Shown here: positions 26,552 to 35,121 of the stretch, in pieces
Layout: each line of letters starts with the position of its first letter
How positions within the stretch are numbered: position 1 is the stretch's first letter
From: FEN-1219 sp963728995
GTDB taxonomy: Bacteria > Pseudomonadota > Gammaproteobacteria > Steroidobacterales > Rariloculaceae
Direction of reading: 5' to 3'
Length of the DNA: 64,000 nt
NCBI GenBank assembly: GCA_963728995.1
Contig: CAVSMD010000004.1
Location: 620,001 to 684,000, forward strand
Made by a program: the position numbers and the translations under genes
Notes under the pieces: generated by a model
What the model saw: the letters and a program-made list of their open reading frames with translations, nothing else
What the model was told of the DNA's origin: nothing
The model's database searches: none

Positions 26552-27309
26552 TCGCGGGTCTTCTCCGGCAGCATGATGCGCGCCATGATCAAACCGCCTT
26601 CATAGAGCGCGTACATCGGCAGCGCCAGCAGGGTTTGCGAAAAGATATCCGGCGGCGTGAGCACGGCCCCCACCACGAACGCGCCGAGGAAGACGTAGCG
26701 TCGACCGCTCCGCAGCGTCTTGATCGACACGAGGCCGCTCCAGATCAACATGACAGTGGCAATCGGCACCTCGAATGCGAGGCCGAACGCAAGGAAGATC
26801 CCGAGCACGAAGCTCAAGTAGGCGCTGATGTCGGGGGCCATAGTGACCCCGCCCGGCACGACCCTCGCGAAGAAAGAGAACATCAGCCGGAACACGACGA
26901 AATACGCGAAAGCCATGCCCGTGTAGAACAGCACGATGCTCGAAACGAGTAGCGGGATCGCGAATCGTTTCTCGCGCTTGTAGAGCCCGGGTGCCACGAA
27001 TTGCCAGACTTGAAAGAGGACGACCGGCATCGCGATGAACAGCGCGACGTACATCGTGGTCTTGAACGGTGTGAGAAACGGCGCCGCGACATCGGTCGCG
27101 ATCATCTCGGAGCCCTCGGGCAGCACGGCGATCAGCGGCGCCGAAACGTACTCGAAAACGCGTTGAGTGAATGGCGTGAGCGCCAGGAAAACCACGACGA
27201 CCGCCGCCGCGGCTTTCACGATCCGGGAACGCAGCTCGAGCAAGTGGGACATGAGCGTCCCTTCCGCGAGCTGTTCCTCGTGCTCGTGGTTGTCGGGCGG
27301 CTCGCTCAT
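26548..27309 (-). CDS. tatC: Twin-arginine translocase subunit TatC
   Basis: 253 residues with six membrane helices. N-terminal LAEGTLMSHLLELRSRIVKA matches the conserved cytosolic entry site (the MSHLxELRxR motif), followed by the periplasmic-loop block DVAAPFLTPFKTTMYVALF and VFRLMFSFFARVVPG. Receptor for folded twin-arginine substrates. The start codon overlaps the tatB stop (TAATG). Possible substrates in this window include exported redox proteins, though no clear RR signal is seen here. Confidence 0.96.
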   Translation of the reverse strand: MSEPPDNHEHEEQLAEGTLMSHLLELRSRIVKAAAAVVVVFLALTPFTQRVFEYVSAPLIAVLPEGSEMIATDVAAPFLTPFKTTMYVALFIAMPVVLFQVWQFVAPGLYKREKRFAIPLLVSSIVLFYTGMAFAYFVVFRLMFSFFARVVPGGVTMAPDISAYLSFVLGIFLAFGLAFEVPIATVMLIWSGLVSIKTLRSGRRYVFLGAFVVGAVLTPPDIFSQTLLALPMYALYEGGLIMARIMLPEKTRE

Positions 27310-27713
27310 TAGGATTGCGGCGGTCGCTCTGCGGGCTCCGGCGTCGGCGCATCGGGCTCAGTGGCCGGCGGCGGAGCCGCGGGGCGCTCGGGGCCCGGAG
27401 TCGCCTCGGCCACGCCCGCAGGCGCCGGGGCGCTGTCCGTGTCCGTCTCGGAGGTCGCTGGCGGACTCGCTTCCGGTGGCGTTTCAGGCGGCGCAGCCGC
27501 CCCCGTTGGCGTCGAGGGTGGTGGGGGCGGGGGTTCAATGTCGCTCAGCTCGATCTCACGCTCGAGTTGGCGGCGCAACTCCGTAGCGGTACGGCGCGCG
27601 CGGCCGACCCATTTGCCGATTTCCGCCGCGACCTTTGGCAGCCGCTGCGGACCGAGCACCAGCAGGCCGATGATGAAGACGAGAACGAGCTCCGGGAAAC
27701 CGACGTCGAACAC
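27309..27713 (-). CDS. tatB: Twin-arginine translocase subunit TatB
   Basis: 134 residues: one N-terminal membrane helix MFDVGFPELVLVFIIGLLVLGPQRLP with the TatB glutamate and GPQRLP hinge, an amphipathic helix KVAAEIGKWVGRARRTATEL, and a long Pro/Ala/Glu-rich tail. Works with TatC in substrate recognition. 15 bp after tatA. Confidence 0.95.
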   Translation of the reverse strand: MFDVGFPELVLVFIIGLLVLGPQRLPKVAAEIGKWVGRARRTATELRRQLEREIELSDIEPPPPPPSTPTGAAAPPETPPEASPPATSETDTDSAPAPAGVAEATPGPERPAAPPPATEPDAPTPEPAERPPQS

Positions 27714-27728
27714 GCTGTCACCGCAACG

Positions 27729-27998
27729 CTAGGACTGACGATTCTTTTGGTTCTGCTGCTTCTGCTCGGGGAATTCCGCGTCCGGTTCCTGCCGCTTCAG
27801 CGGCTTTGCTTCGTCCTTCGGTTGCTCGTCCTCGTCGTGGCTGTCCTGATCCTGATCATGATTCATCGCGGAACGGAAGCCCTTGATCGCGCCGCCGAGA
27901 TCCGAACCGATGCTCTTGAGTCGCTTCGTGCCGAAGATCAGCACGACGATCACGAGCACGATCAACAGCTGTACTAGGCTGATATTGCCGAGACCCAT
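27729..27998 (-). CDS. tatA: Twin-arginine translocase subunit TatA
   Basis: 89 residues: short membrane helix ISLVQLLIVLVIVVLIFGTKRLK, conserved FGTKRL hinge, amphipathic helix SIGSDLGGAIKGFRSAM and a highly charged Asp/Glu/Gln/Lys tail. Forms the translocation pore. First gene of a tatABC unit that continues into the OPT transporter. Confidence 0.95.
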   Translation of the reverse strand: MGLGNISLVQLLIVLVIVVLIFGTKRLKSIGSDLGGAIKGFRSAMNHDQDQDSHDEDEQPKDEAKPLKRQEPDAEFPEQKQQNQKNRQS

Positions 27999-28061
27999 CT
28001 AGCGACGCTCCATTTGCTCGTCGATCCTTGACTCGATAGGGGCATCATACGCCAAACGCCC

Positions 28062-28520
28062 TCATCCGGCGGCGTGCGCGCTGCGAACCTGCAGCCAGAA
28101 CGTGACGGGGCCGTCATTCGTGAGGCCGACGCGCATGTGCGCGCCGAAGCGGCCGGTAGCCAGCGGCACGCCCGCCGCATCGACGGCCGCCACCAGACGG
28201 TCGAACAAGGCCCGCCCCACGTCGGGCGACGCCGCCCGCGAGAAGCTCGGTCGTAGACCGCTAGTCGTGTCCGCCGCCAGCGTGAACTGGGGCACCAGCA
28301 GAACGCTGCCGCCGACGTCACGGACCGATAGATTCATTTTCCCGGCGTTGTCGGCGAACACGCGGTACGCCAGCAAGCGCTCCGCCAGGCGCTCCGCCTC
28401 GGCGGCCGCGTCATCCCGCTCGACGCCCACGAATACGAGCAGACCCAGCCCAATTCTGGCGACAATCTCGTCGTCGACTGCCACTTGAGCGGAGCAAACC
28501 CGCTGGAGAAGCGCTATCAT
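28062..28520 (-). CDS. dtd: D-aminoacyl-tRNA deacylase
   Basis: 152 residues; MIALLQRVCSAQVAVDDEIVARIG-like N-terminus, GGSVLLVPQFTLAADT and NDGPVTFWLQV are the two family motifs (the second carries the Gly-cisPro chiral filter; the first usually reads SQFTL and here PQFTL). Hydrolyses D-amino acids and glycine from mischarged tRNAs. 63 bp upstream of tatA on the same strand; a separate promoter is likely in the long gap upstream. Confidence 0.95.
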   Translation of the reverse strand: MIALLQRVCSAQVAVDDEIVARIGLGLLVFVGVERDDAAAEAERLAERLLAYRVFADNAGKMNLSVRDVGGSVLLVPQFTLAADTTSGLRPSFSRAASPDVGRALFDRLVAAVDAAGVPLATGRFGAHMRVGLTNDGPVTFWLQVRSAHAAG

Positions 28521-28869
28521 TTGGTATCTTCCCCCACTTCAGTGCAAATTCTTTGAAATGGATTTTCTATACCGGAATCTCGCCGCTTTTTTACTAAAGT
28601 GGCGGAGATCCGTCCTATCTTCAGCCACGAAGGCCTAGTCATGGGGCCCCACCCGCCACACGCGCCGACTAATGTCGACTGCGCGGACGGCTGATCGCCG
28701 TCGTCCGGGACCCCCTCGTAGGGGGCGATCCGCGCCGCGACGACAGCTCCGTCGGCGGCCGATCGCGCTTCCTCAATCGCTCGCGTAGGGCTGTGCCGCG
28801 CGACCTGAGGTTCTGCTACCATCGCTCAATTCTCAACTTCCTGTTCTGTTCTGGGAGCGGCAAGTCACA
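28521..28869. other. 349-bp divergent intergenic region between dtd and azurin with three hairpins
   Basis: No coding sequence seen. It holds at least three inverted repeats: a 12-bp stem with one bulge at about 28577-28607 (TCTCGCCGCTTT with AAAGTGGCGGAGA), an 8-bp stem CGGACGGC with GTCGTCCG around 28684-28707, and a 5-bp CCCCC/GGGGG hairpin near 28712-28726. Promoters for dtd (minus) and azurin (plus) must lie here, but I see no convincing -35/-10 pair. The hairpins could be operators, leader structures or a small RNA. Confidence 0.5.
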
Positions 28870-29316
28870 ATGAAAAGGATCTTCTGGGTACTCGCGCTGG
28901 GCGGCATATTGCTCAGTCACTCTGCATGGAGCCAGGAGTGCTCGCTTACGATCGAGGCGAACGATCAGATTCAATACAACGTCAAAGAGCTGCACGTTAA
29001 GAAGAGCTGCAAAGAAGTCACGCTCACGCTGAAGCACGTCGGCCAGCTCGCAGCCAATGTCATGGGGCACAACTGGGTGCTCTCCGCAACGCCGGACTAC
29101 CAGGCGATTGCACAAGCCGGACAAGCCGCCGGCGCGCCGAATTATCTCCCCGCCGGAGACGCGCGCATCCTCGCTTCGACCAACGTGATCGGTGGTGGTC
29201 AACAGGTGTCGATCAAGTTCGACACGGCGAAGCTCACGGTCGGCGGCGACTACACGTATTTCTGCTCGTTCCCTGGTCATTACGTGCTGATGAACGGCAA
29301 GCTGATCGTCGAATAG
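28870..29316 (+). CDS. azu: Azurin (type I blue copper protein)
   Basis: 148 residues with signal peptide MKRIFWVLALGGILLSHSAWS cut before QECS. Copper ligands are all visible: His in VMGHNWVL, Cys and His in YTYFCSFPGHYVLM, and Met in LMNGK. The N-terminal disulfide pair (ECS and KKSCKE) is also present. Small periplasmic electron carrier; immediately upstream of a cytochrome c oxidase operon, so it is a plausible donor to that oxidase. The ribosome site GGGAGCGG lies 8 bp upstream. Confidence 0.95.
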   Translation: MKRIFWVLALGGILLSHSAWSQECSLTIEANDQIQYNVKELHVKKSCKEVTLTLKHVGQLAANVMGHNWVLSATPDYQAIAQAGQAAGAPNYLPAGDARILASTNVIGGGQQVSIKFDTAKLTVGGDYTYFCSFPGHYVLMNGKLIVE

Positions 29317-29404
29317 CTCTGCCCGCTCGCCGCGGGCCGCCGCTCTTCAGCCTTAGGACCACGATAGGGAGTCGTGCGCCTCATGGTTTGGGGGGTCTGT
29401 TGGT

Positions 29405-30763
29405 ATGGTGGCTCTTGCTGTCGTTCTGGTCCTGCTCGTCGTCGGCTCGCTGATCTTTCACGTCGCGAGCCCTTGGTACTTCACACCGCTCGCCTCCAAC
29501 TGGAGCGCCATCGACTTCACCGTCGACGTGACGTTCTGGGTTACCGGTATCGTATTCGTCGCGGTGAACCTGTTCACCGCCTACTGCGTCTGGCGGTTCC
29601 GGCACCGCAAGGGCAACAAGGCGCATTACGAGCCTGAAAGCACCAAGCTCGAGGTGGCGCTGACGGTGTTCACCGCGCTCGGGGTCGCGGCCATGTTGAC
29701 GCCAGGGCTATTCGTGTGGGCCTCGTTCGTTACGGTTCCCAAGGACGCCAAGACGTTCGAAGCCATCGGGCGTCAGTGGAACTGGAGCTTCCGCCTGCCG
29801 GGCGCCGACGGTCAGCTCGGTGCGAGCGACGTCCGGCACCTGAGCGTCGACAATCCCTTGGGCGTCGATCCCGCGGACCCGAAGGGCCAGGACGACATCA
29901 TCGTTGCGAACCCCACGCTGCACTTGGTCGTCGGCCAGCCCGCCCACGCCTTACTGCGCTCCGTGGACGTGCTGCACGACTTCGCGGTGCCGCAGTTCCG
30001 CGTGAAGATGGATCTGGTGCCCGGGCTCGTCACGTATCAATGGTTCACGCCGACGAAACCCGGCACCTACGAGCTCCTGTGCGAGGAGCTCTGCGGCGCG
30101 GGCCACTTCGCGATGCGCGGCAGAATCGTCGTCGACGAGCCCGCCGCTTATCAGACGTGGCTCGCGAGCCAACCGACGTTTGCGCAAACGCAGGCGCGAC
30201 CCGTCGGCAATGCGACGGTTGGCGCCGCGAACTTCGCCGTGTGCTCCGCGTGTCACGGCGCGCAAGGCGAGGGCAATCAGCAATTGAACGCCCCGAACCT
30301 GGCAGGCCTCGACGGCTGGTACATCCGCCGGCAAATTCACAGCTACCAGCAACGCATTCGCGGTACCGACCCGGGCGATCAATTCGGCGTGCAAATGGCG
30401 CCGATGGCACAGGTTGTCAGCGATCCGGCAACGCTCGAGAACGTGATCGCGCACATCGCCACGCTGCCCGACCGTTCGCCCACGGCCACGGTGACGGGCG
30501 ACGCCGACCGCGGCCGGCGGATCTACGAGACCTGCGCGTTGTGCCACGGCGACGAAGGCCATGGCAGCTGGGCGACGAATGCGCCGCGGTTGGCCGGTCG
30601 CAGCGACTGGTATTTGCAACGGCAGCTGCAGTATTTCAAGACAGGCGTCCGCGGCAAGCATCCGGACGACCTTTGGGGCGCCCAGATGAACATGATGGCT
30701 GGCATACTGATCGGCGATCACGCCATCGACGATGTGGTCGCCTACATCGACACGTTGCACTGA
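29405..30763 (+). CDS. Cytochrome c oxidase subunit II with two C-terminal heme c domains
   Basis: 452 residues. Two or three N-terminal membrane helices (one weak at residues 1-20, then about 44-64 and 82-104), then a CuA domain with His in VDVLHDFAVPQ (about 191) and CEELCGAGHFAM (Cys about 224 and 228, His 232, Met 235). Two CxxCH hemes follow, CSACHGA (about 280) and CALCHGD (about 377), each in a c4-like domain. Subunit II with one heme c defines caa3 oxidases; two make a fused electron-entry wire. First gene of the operon, 88 bp after azurin. An upstream G6 run (29387-29392) makes the exact start slightly uncertain. Confidence 0.9.
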   Translation: MVALAVVLVLLVVGSLIFHVASPWYFTPLASNWSAIDFTVDVTFWVTGIVFVAVNLFTAYCVWRFRHRKGNKAHYEPESTKLEVALTVFTALGVAAMLTPGLFVWASFVTVPKDAKTFEAIGRQWNWSFRLPGADGQLGASDVRHLSVDNPLGVDPADPKGQDDIIVANPTLHLVVGQPAHALLRSVDVLHDFAVPQFRVKMDLVPGLVTYQWFTPTKPGTYELLCEELCGAGHFAMRGRIVVDEPAAYQTWLASQPTFAQTQARPVGNATVGAANFAVCSACHGAQGEGNQQLNAPNLAGLDGWYIRRQIHSYQQRIRGTDPGDQFGVQMAPMAQVVSDPATLENVIAHIATLPDRSPTATVTGDADRGRRIYETCALCHGDEGHGSWATNAPRLAGRSDWYLQRQLQYFKTGVRGKHPDDLWGAQMNMMAGILIGDHAIDDVVAYIDTLH

Positions 30764-30801
30764 TCGAGAACACGTAACGGGATTCGCAAGGAAGATTCGC
30801 C

Positions 30802-32544
30802 ATGGCATACGTAGCAATCGCCGACCGAGATCATCATCTCCACGATCCGCAAACGTGGATCACGAAGTACGTCTGGAGTCAGGACCACAAGGTCATTGCG
30901 ATTCAGTACGGCAGTGTCGCGATCTTCGTCGGCCTCATCGCGTTGGTGCTGTCGCTGCTGATGCGGCTCGAGATCGGATTCCCCGAGACGTTCACTTTCA
31001 TTACTCCGTACAAGTATTACGAGTTCGTGACCATGCACGGCATGATCATGGTGATCTACCTTCTGACCGCCCTGTTTCTCGGCGGCTTCGGCAACTATCT
31101 GATTCCCCTCATGTGCGGCGCCCGAGACATGGTCTTCCCGTACATGAACATGCTGAGCTTTTGGGTGTATCTGCTATCGGTCATCGTGCTCTTGACGAGC
31201 TTCTTCGTGCCCGGTGGACCGACCGGTGCCGGCTGGACGTTGTATCCGCCGCAGACCGTGCTTCCGGGAACACCGGGTCACAACTGGGGCATCACGCTGA
31301 TGCTGCTGTCGCTTGCCATATTCATCGTGGCGTTCACGATGGGGGGCCTGAATTACGTCACTACCGTGCTGCAGGCGCGTTGCCGCGGCATGACGCTGAT
31401 GCGCCTGCCGCTGTCGGTATGGGGCATCTTCGTCGCCACGATTCTCGGCCTGCTGGCGTTCCCGGCTCTGCTCGTCGCCGCGATCATGATGCTGCTCGAT
31501 CGCAGCATCGGGACGAGCTTCTTCATGCCGGCGCTGATGTCGCTCGGCGAACTGAACAAGACGGACGGCGGCAGCCCTATCCTGTTCCAGCATCTGTTCT
31601 GGTTCTTCGGTCATCCAGAGGTCTATATCGTCGCGCTGCCGGCTTTCGGCATCGTGTCCGATTTGCTATCGACGCATGCCCGCAAAAACATCTTCGGTTA
31701 TCGCATGATGGTGTGGGCCATCGTGGCGATCGGCGCGCTGTCGTTCGTCGTCTGGGCGCATCACATGTACGTCAGCGGCATGAACCCGTACTTCGGGTTT
31801 TTCTTCGCCACGACGACGCTGATCATCGCGATTCCGACCGCCATCAAGGTCTACAACTGGGTGCTGACGCTGTGGCGCGGCAACATCCAGATCAACACGC
31901 CGAACCTGTTCGCGATCGGCTTCATCTTTACGTTCGTGCACGGCGGCCTTACGGGCCTGTTCCTCGGCAACGTGACCGTCGACTTGCCGCTGTCGGACAC
32001 GTACTTCGTGATCGGGCACTTCCACATGGTCATGGGCGTGTCGCCGGTCATGGTGCTGTTCGGCGCCATCTATCATTGGTTCCCCAAGATCACGGGCAAG
32101 ATGCCGAACGAGATTCTCGGTCGCATTCACTTCTGGATGACGTTCCTCGGCACTTATGCGATCTATCTGCCGATGCACTATCTCGGCATTCTGGGCATGC
32201 CGCGTCGCTACTACGCGTATGGCTCCACTAACTTCATTCCCGATTCGGCGCACGCCGTCAACGAGGCCATCACGATCGCCGCAATCGTCGTCGCAACGGC
32301 GCAAGTAATCTTTTTGGTCAACGTCTTCTACAGCCTGCGCAAAGGGAAGGTGGCCGATCCGAACCCGTGGGGCGCAACGACCCTCGAGTGGCAGACGCCC
32401 GAGGTCGTGCCGTCTCACGGCAACTGGGGACCGAAGCTGCCGGTGGTCTACCGCTGGGCCTACGATTACAGCGTGCCGGGCGAGGACCGCGACTTCATCC
32501 CGCAAAACGAGCCGCCCAAAGGGCATCAGACGTCACTCGGCTAG
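30802..32544 (+). CDS. Cytochrome c oxidase subunit I (first oxidase)
   Basis: 580 residues, 12 helices. Heme-copper ligands: TMHGMIMV (low-spin heme His), FFGHPEVYI (CuB His, cross-linked Tyr and the proton-channel Glu), VWAHHMYVSG (two CuB His) and VIGHFHMVMG (heme a and a3 His). D-channel entry is ARDMVFPYMNM, where most A-type enzymes have APDMAFPRMNN. Reduces O2 to water while pumping protons. 38 bp after subunit II. Distinct from the second subunit I at 50-52 kb. Confidence 0.95.
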   Translation: MAYVAIADRDHHLHDPQTWITKYVWSQDHKVIAIQYGSVAIFVGLIALVLSLLMRLEIGFPETFTFITPYKYYEFVTMHGMIMVIYLLTALFLGGFGNYLIPLMCGARDMVFPYMNMLSFWVYLLSVIVLLTSFFVPGGPTGAGWTLYPPQTVLPGTPGHNWGITLMLLSLAIFIVAFTMGGLNYVTTVLQARCRGMTLMRLPLSVWGIFVATILGLLAFPALLVAAIMMLLDRSIGTSFFMPALMSLGELNKTDGGSPILFQHLFWFFGHPEVYIVALPAFGIVSDLLSTHARKNIFGYRMMVWAIVAIGALSFVVWAHHMYVSGMNPYFGFFFATTTLIIAIPTAIKVYNWVLTLWRGNIQINTPNLFAIGFIFTFVHGGLTGLFLGNVTVDLPLSDTYFVIGHFHMVMGVSPVMVLFGAIYHWFPKITGKMPNEILGRIHFWMTFLGTYAIYLPMHYLGILGMPRRYYAYGSTNFIPDSAHAVNEAITIAAIVVATAQVIFLVNVFYSLRKGKVADPNPWGATTLEWQTPEVVPSHGNWGPKLPVVYRWAYDYSVPGEDRDFIPQNEPPKGHQTSLG

Positions 32545-32559
32545 ACGGAGCAACGAGCC

Positions 32560-33246
32560 ATGATGAGCGTAGTATGGATCGCCATGCTCACGGCCGTCAC
32601 CGTGTGGTGGCTGCTTGTTCGGCGTCTCAGGGACAAACCCTGGACCACCCAAGGCGTCTTGCCGACGAGCCAGGAAGGGATCACGTCGAACGCGCCGAAG
32701 GTGGGCCTGTGGGCCTTCTTGGCGGTCGTCGCGAGCCTGTTCGGCTTGTTCGCGAGCGCCTATACGTTGCGCATGCACGACAACGGCGGGCTCGTCAGCT
32801 GGCAGCGGCTCGATGAGCCGAGCATCCTCTGGGTCAACACACTCGTGCTCGTGCTCGCGAGCGCCGCGCTGCAGATCGCTCGCAATCGCATCGACAAGGG
32901 TCAGCTCGAGCACGGGCGCGCGCACTTCGCCGCCGGCGGGCTCTTGACGGTGCTGTTCCTCATCGGCCAGGTGCTCGCGTGGCGGCAGGCGAATCCGAGC
33001 GGTACTCTCGGCCCCAGCGACCCGGCCTACGCCTTCTTCGTGCTGCTGACGGCCCTGCACGGCCTGCATCTCGTCGGCGGGCTGCTCGTGCTCGGCAGAA
33101 CCGCGACGCGTTTGTATCGTCGCGTGGACAGGAACAACGTCGTCGTCCGCGGCCGCCTCCAGCTCAGCGTGCAGCTCTGCACGACTTACTGGCATTGCCT
33201 GCTGCTGATCTGGCTCGGCCTGTTCGCGCTGCTGCTCTCGACCTAG
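32560..33246 (+). CDS. Cytochrome c oxidase subunit III paralogue, divergent
   Basis: 228 residues, five to six predicted helices. It shares with subunit III the block FFVLLTALHGLHLVGGLLVL and a late TYWHCLLLIWLGLFALLL (compare GFHGLHVSAGVVYL and LYWHFVDLVWVFIFAFFYL in the next gene). The N-terminal half is less conserved and carries a helix followed by a cytosolic RRLRDKPWTTQGV stretch. It lies 15 bp after subunit I and 18 bp before a standard subunit III, so the operon encodes two paralogues. An ATG three bases downstream is an equivalent start. Confidence 0.75.
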   Translation: MMSVVWIAMLTAVTVWWLLVRRLRDKPWTTQGVLPTSQEGITSNAPKVGLWAFLAVVASLFGLFASAYTLRMHDNGGLVSWQRLDEPSILWVNTLVLVLASAALQIARNRIDKGQLEHGRAHFAAGGLLTVLFLIGQVLAWRQANPSGTLGPSDPAYAFFVLLTALHGLHLVGGLLVLGRTATRLYRRVDRNNVVVRGRLQLSVQLCTTYWHCLLLIWLGLFALLLST

Positions 33247-33264
33247 ACAAGGAACTCTGCACCT

Positions 33265-33951
33265 ATGGCACATACGGACGCTACCGCCGCGGACGCCCCA
33301 TCGGAGGCGGCCTGGCAATCCATGGTCACCGACTGGTCTGCGGACAAGCAGACGTTCCGCGTGCCGTGGGGCAAGGCGATGATGTGGATCTTCCTGCTCA
33401 GCGACACGTTCATCTTCACGTGCTTCCTGACGGGCTACATGAACGTCCGCGTGTCGACGCCGGCAGCGTGGCCGAATCCGAGCGAGGTCTTTGGCCTCGA
33501 CGTGTTCGGCGTCAGCGTGCCGCTGCTGCTGATCGGCATCATGACCTTCGACCTCATCACGAGCAGCGGCACGATGGCGCTCGCGGTGAACTATGGCTAT
33601 CGCCGCGACCGTGGCCGTACCGCCGCGCTGATGTTCCTCACGGCGGCCTTCGGCGCCGTGTTCGTGTCGATGCAGGCCTTCGAATGGACGAAGCTGATCG
33701 TGCAGGAGGGCGTCCGCCCCTGGGGCAATCCGCTCGGCGCGTCGCAGTTCGGCGCGACATTCTTCATGATCACGGGGTTCCACGGCCTGCACGTGTCGGC
33801 CGGTGTCGTATACCTGTGTATCGTGGCCTCCAAAGTGCTACGCGGCGACTACGAGCAGAGGGGCTACGAGATCGTCGAGATCGCCGGGTTGTACTGGCAT
33901 TTCGTCGACCTCGTTTGGGTGTTCATCTTCGCGTTCTTCTATCTCTGGTAA
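33265..33951 (+). CDS. Cytochrome c oxidase subunit III
   Basis: 228 residues and about five helices. Standard subunit III text: WGKAMMWIFLLSDTFIFTCFLTGYM, MQAFEWTKLI, ATFFMITGFHGLHVSAGVVYL and the C-terminal GLYWHFVDLVWVFIFAFFYLW. Shorter at the N-terminus than the seven-helix form, as in ba3/caa3-like bacterial operons. Second of two subunit III paralogues in this operon. Confidence 0.92.
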   Translation: MAHTDATAADAPSEAAWQSMVTDWSADKQTFRVPWGKAMMWIFLLSDTFIFTCFLTGYMNVRVSTPAAWPNPSEVFGLDVFGVSVPLLLIGIMTFDLITSSGTMALAVNYGYRRDRGRTAALMFLTAAFGAVFVSMQAFEWTKLIVQEGVRPWGNPLGASQFGATFFMITGFHGLHVSAGVVYLCIVASKVLRGDYEQRGYEIVEIAGLYWHFVDLVWVFIFAFFYLW

Positions 33952-33961
33952 GGGGCTTCCG

Positions 33962-34318
33962 ATGTCAGCCACCACGGGACAACAACATCCGCTCAAGATT
34001 TACTTCGTGGTCTGGGCGATGCTGTTCGCATTCAGCGCGGCTTCGTACGCCACCGACTTTCTCGAGCACGGCTACTTTCGCTGGGCGTTGATCCTGCTGT
34101 TCATGATCCTGAAGGCGGGCTTCATCATTGGGATCTTCATGCACATGGCATGGGAGCGAAAAGCGCTGATCTGGGCGATTCTCGGCCCACCCGCCGTGCT
34201 CCTCGTGCTGATCGGCCTCATGGTCGTCGAAGGCGACTATACGGAGCTGACGCGACTCACCTCCTTCTCGGCGCCGTTGGCCCCCGCGGGTGCTGCTGCC
34301 GAGGAGGCCGCGCACTAG
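33962..34318 (+). CDS. Cytochrome c oxidase subunit IV (CyoD/COX4-prokaryotic type)
   Basis: 118 residues from ATG 33962, ten bases after subunit III, with GGGGC upstream. Three membrane helices; KIYFVVWAMLFAFSAASYATD and FMILKAGFIIGIFMHMAWERK match the COX4_pro/CyoD pattern. Small structural subunit of bacterial heme-copper oxidases. Confidence 0.85.
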   Translation: MSATTGQQHPLKIYFVVWAMLFAFSAASYATDFLEHGYFRWALILLFMILKAGFIIGIFMHMAWERKALIWAILGPPAVLLVLIGLMVVEGDYTELTRLTSFSAPLAPAGAAAEEAAH

Positions 34319-34348
34319 CGCCACCGCGGCGCACGGAGGCATCGATCG

Positions 34349-34660
34349 ATGTTGATCTGGTTGATTGGCGTCGCGGTCTTCGTCGTGATCTGGGGCGCAC
34401 TCTGGCGCTCCCAACCGGTCGCTGCTTTCGGCGTTTTGATCGGATTGCTGTTCGCGTGGTTTTTTTCTCGACTCATTGCACCTTACATCACAGGTATGAA
34501 AGACATCCCCATTTGGCTTCCGCCGTTACCGCTGGTGACGGTCGCTCTCACGTTGTTCGTGTTTGGCGTGGTCGTCTGGCTGCGGGCCGACAAGCTCGCC
34601 CCCCCGAAGCAGCGCGACTCGCACGATCAGCACGACCCACACGACGACGGCCATCACTGA
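34349..34660 (+). CDS. Small membrane protein with histidine/aspartate-rich tail, last gene of the first oxidase operon
   Basis: 103 residues; three hydrophobic helices (LIWLIGVAVFVVIWGALW, VLIGLLFAWFFSRLIA, LVTVALTLFVFGVVVWL) and a cytosolic or periplasmic tail DSHDQHDPHDDGHH. I do not recognise the family. The tail looks metal-binding and, with its place at the end of an oxidase operon, suggests copper supply to the oxidase, but this is inference. 30 bp after subunit IV. Confidence 0.7.
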   Translation: MLIWLIGVAVFVVIWGALWRSQPVAAFGVLIGLLFAWFFSRLIAPYITGMKDIPIWLPPLPLVTVALTLFVFGVVVWLRADKLAPPKQRDSHDQHDPHDDGHH

Positions 34661-34676
34661 ACGAAACGGCGTTCAG
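34657..34676. terminator. Hairpin across the two convergent stop codons
   Basis: CTGAACG (34657-34663) pairs with CGTTCAG (34670-34676) around a 6-nt loop. It contains the stop of the small membrane protein (plus) and the stop of the TPR protein (minus). No T-tract, so termination is only a guess. Confidence 0.35.
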
Positions 34677-35023
34677 CGGCCCTTGGTCGGCGGCAGCGAT
34701 AGCGTGTCGCGGTCGAGGCGCTTGCTGAAGACGCGCATCTCGTTGGCCGCCTGACGATCGCCACGTCGCTCGGCGACCTCGATGCCGCGCTCGTAAGCCT
34801 GTTTGGCCTCGGAACTCTTTCCGGCCGATGCCAGGGCGCGACCGAGCGCCTTCCAGCCGGCGGAATATTCCGGATCGAGCCGGACCGCCGCTTGTGCGTG
34901 CACGACAGCCGACGCGGGGTCACCAGCCTCCAGATAGCGCGACGCGAGCGCAAGCCGCAGCGCCGCGCTGTCGCCGCCTTTCGCGAGCAGCGCTTCGAGG
35001 TTCGCAATCAAATCCTGTGGCAT
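34673..35023 (-). CDS. Small TPR-repeat protein
   Basis: 116 residues from ATG 35023 (MPQDLIANLEALL). Two to three tetratricopeptide repeats: ALRLALASRYLEAGDPASAVVHAQAAVRLDP, AGWKALGRALASAGKSSEAKQAYERGIE and AERRGDRQAANEMRVFSKRL. Likely a protein-interaction module; partner unknown. Convergent with the oxidase operon and divergent from the HAD gene. Confidence 0.85.
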   Translation of the reverse strand: MPQDLIANLEALLAKGGDSAALRLALASRYLEAGDPASAVVHAQAAVRLDPEYSAGWKALGRALASAGKSSEAKQAYERGIEVAERRGDRQAANEMRVFSKRLDRDTLSLPPTKGR

Positions 35024-35121
35024 GGAACGTCCACGATAGCATTCCGTCGCCGCGGGCGACGATGATGCCACCGTTGCTCACATGGCGCGTTGCAACTTGG
35101 AGCGCTATCTTCGTCGGGCGT

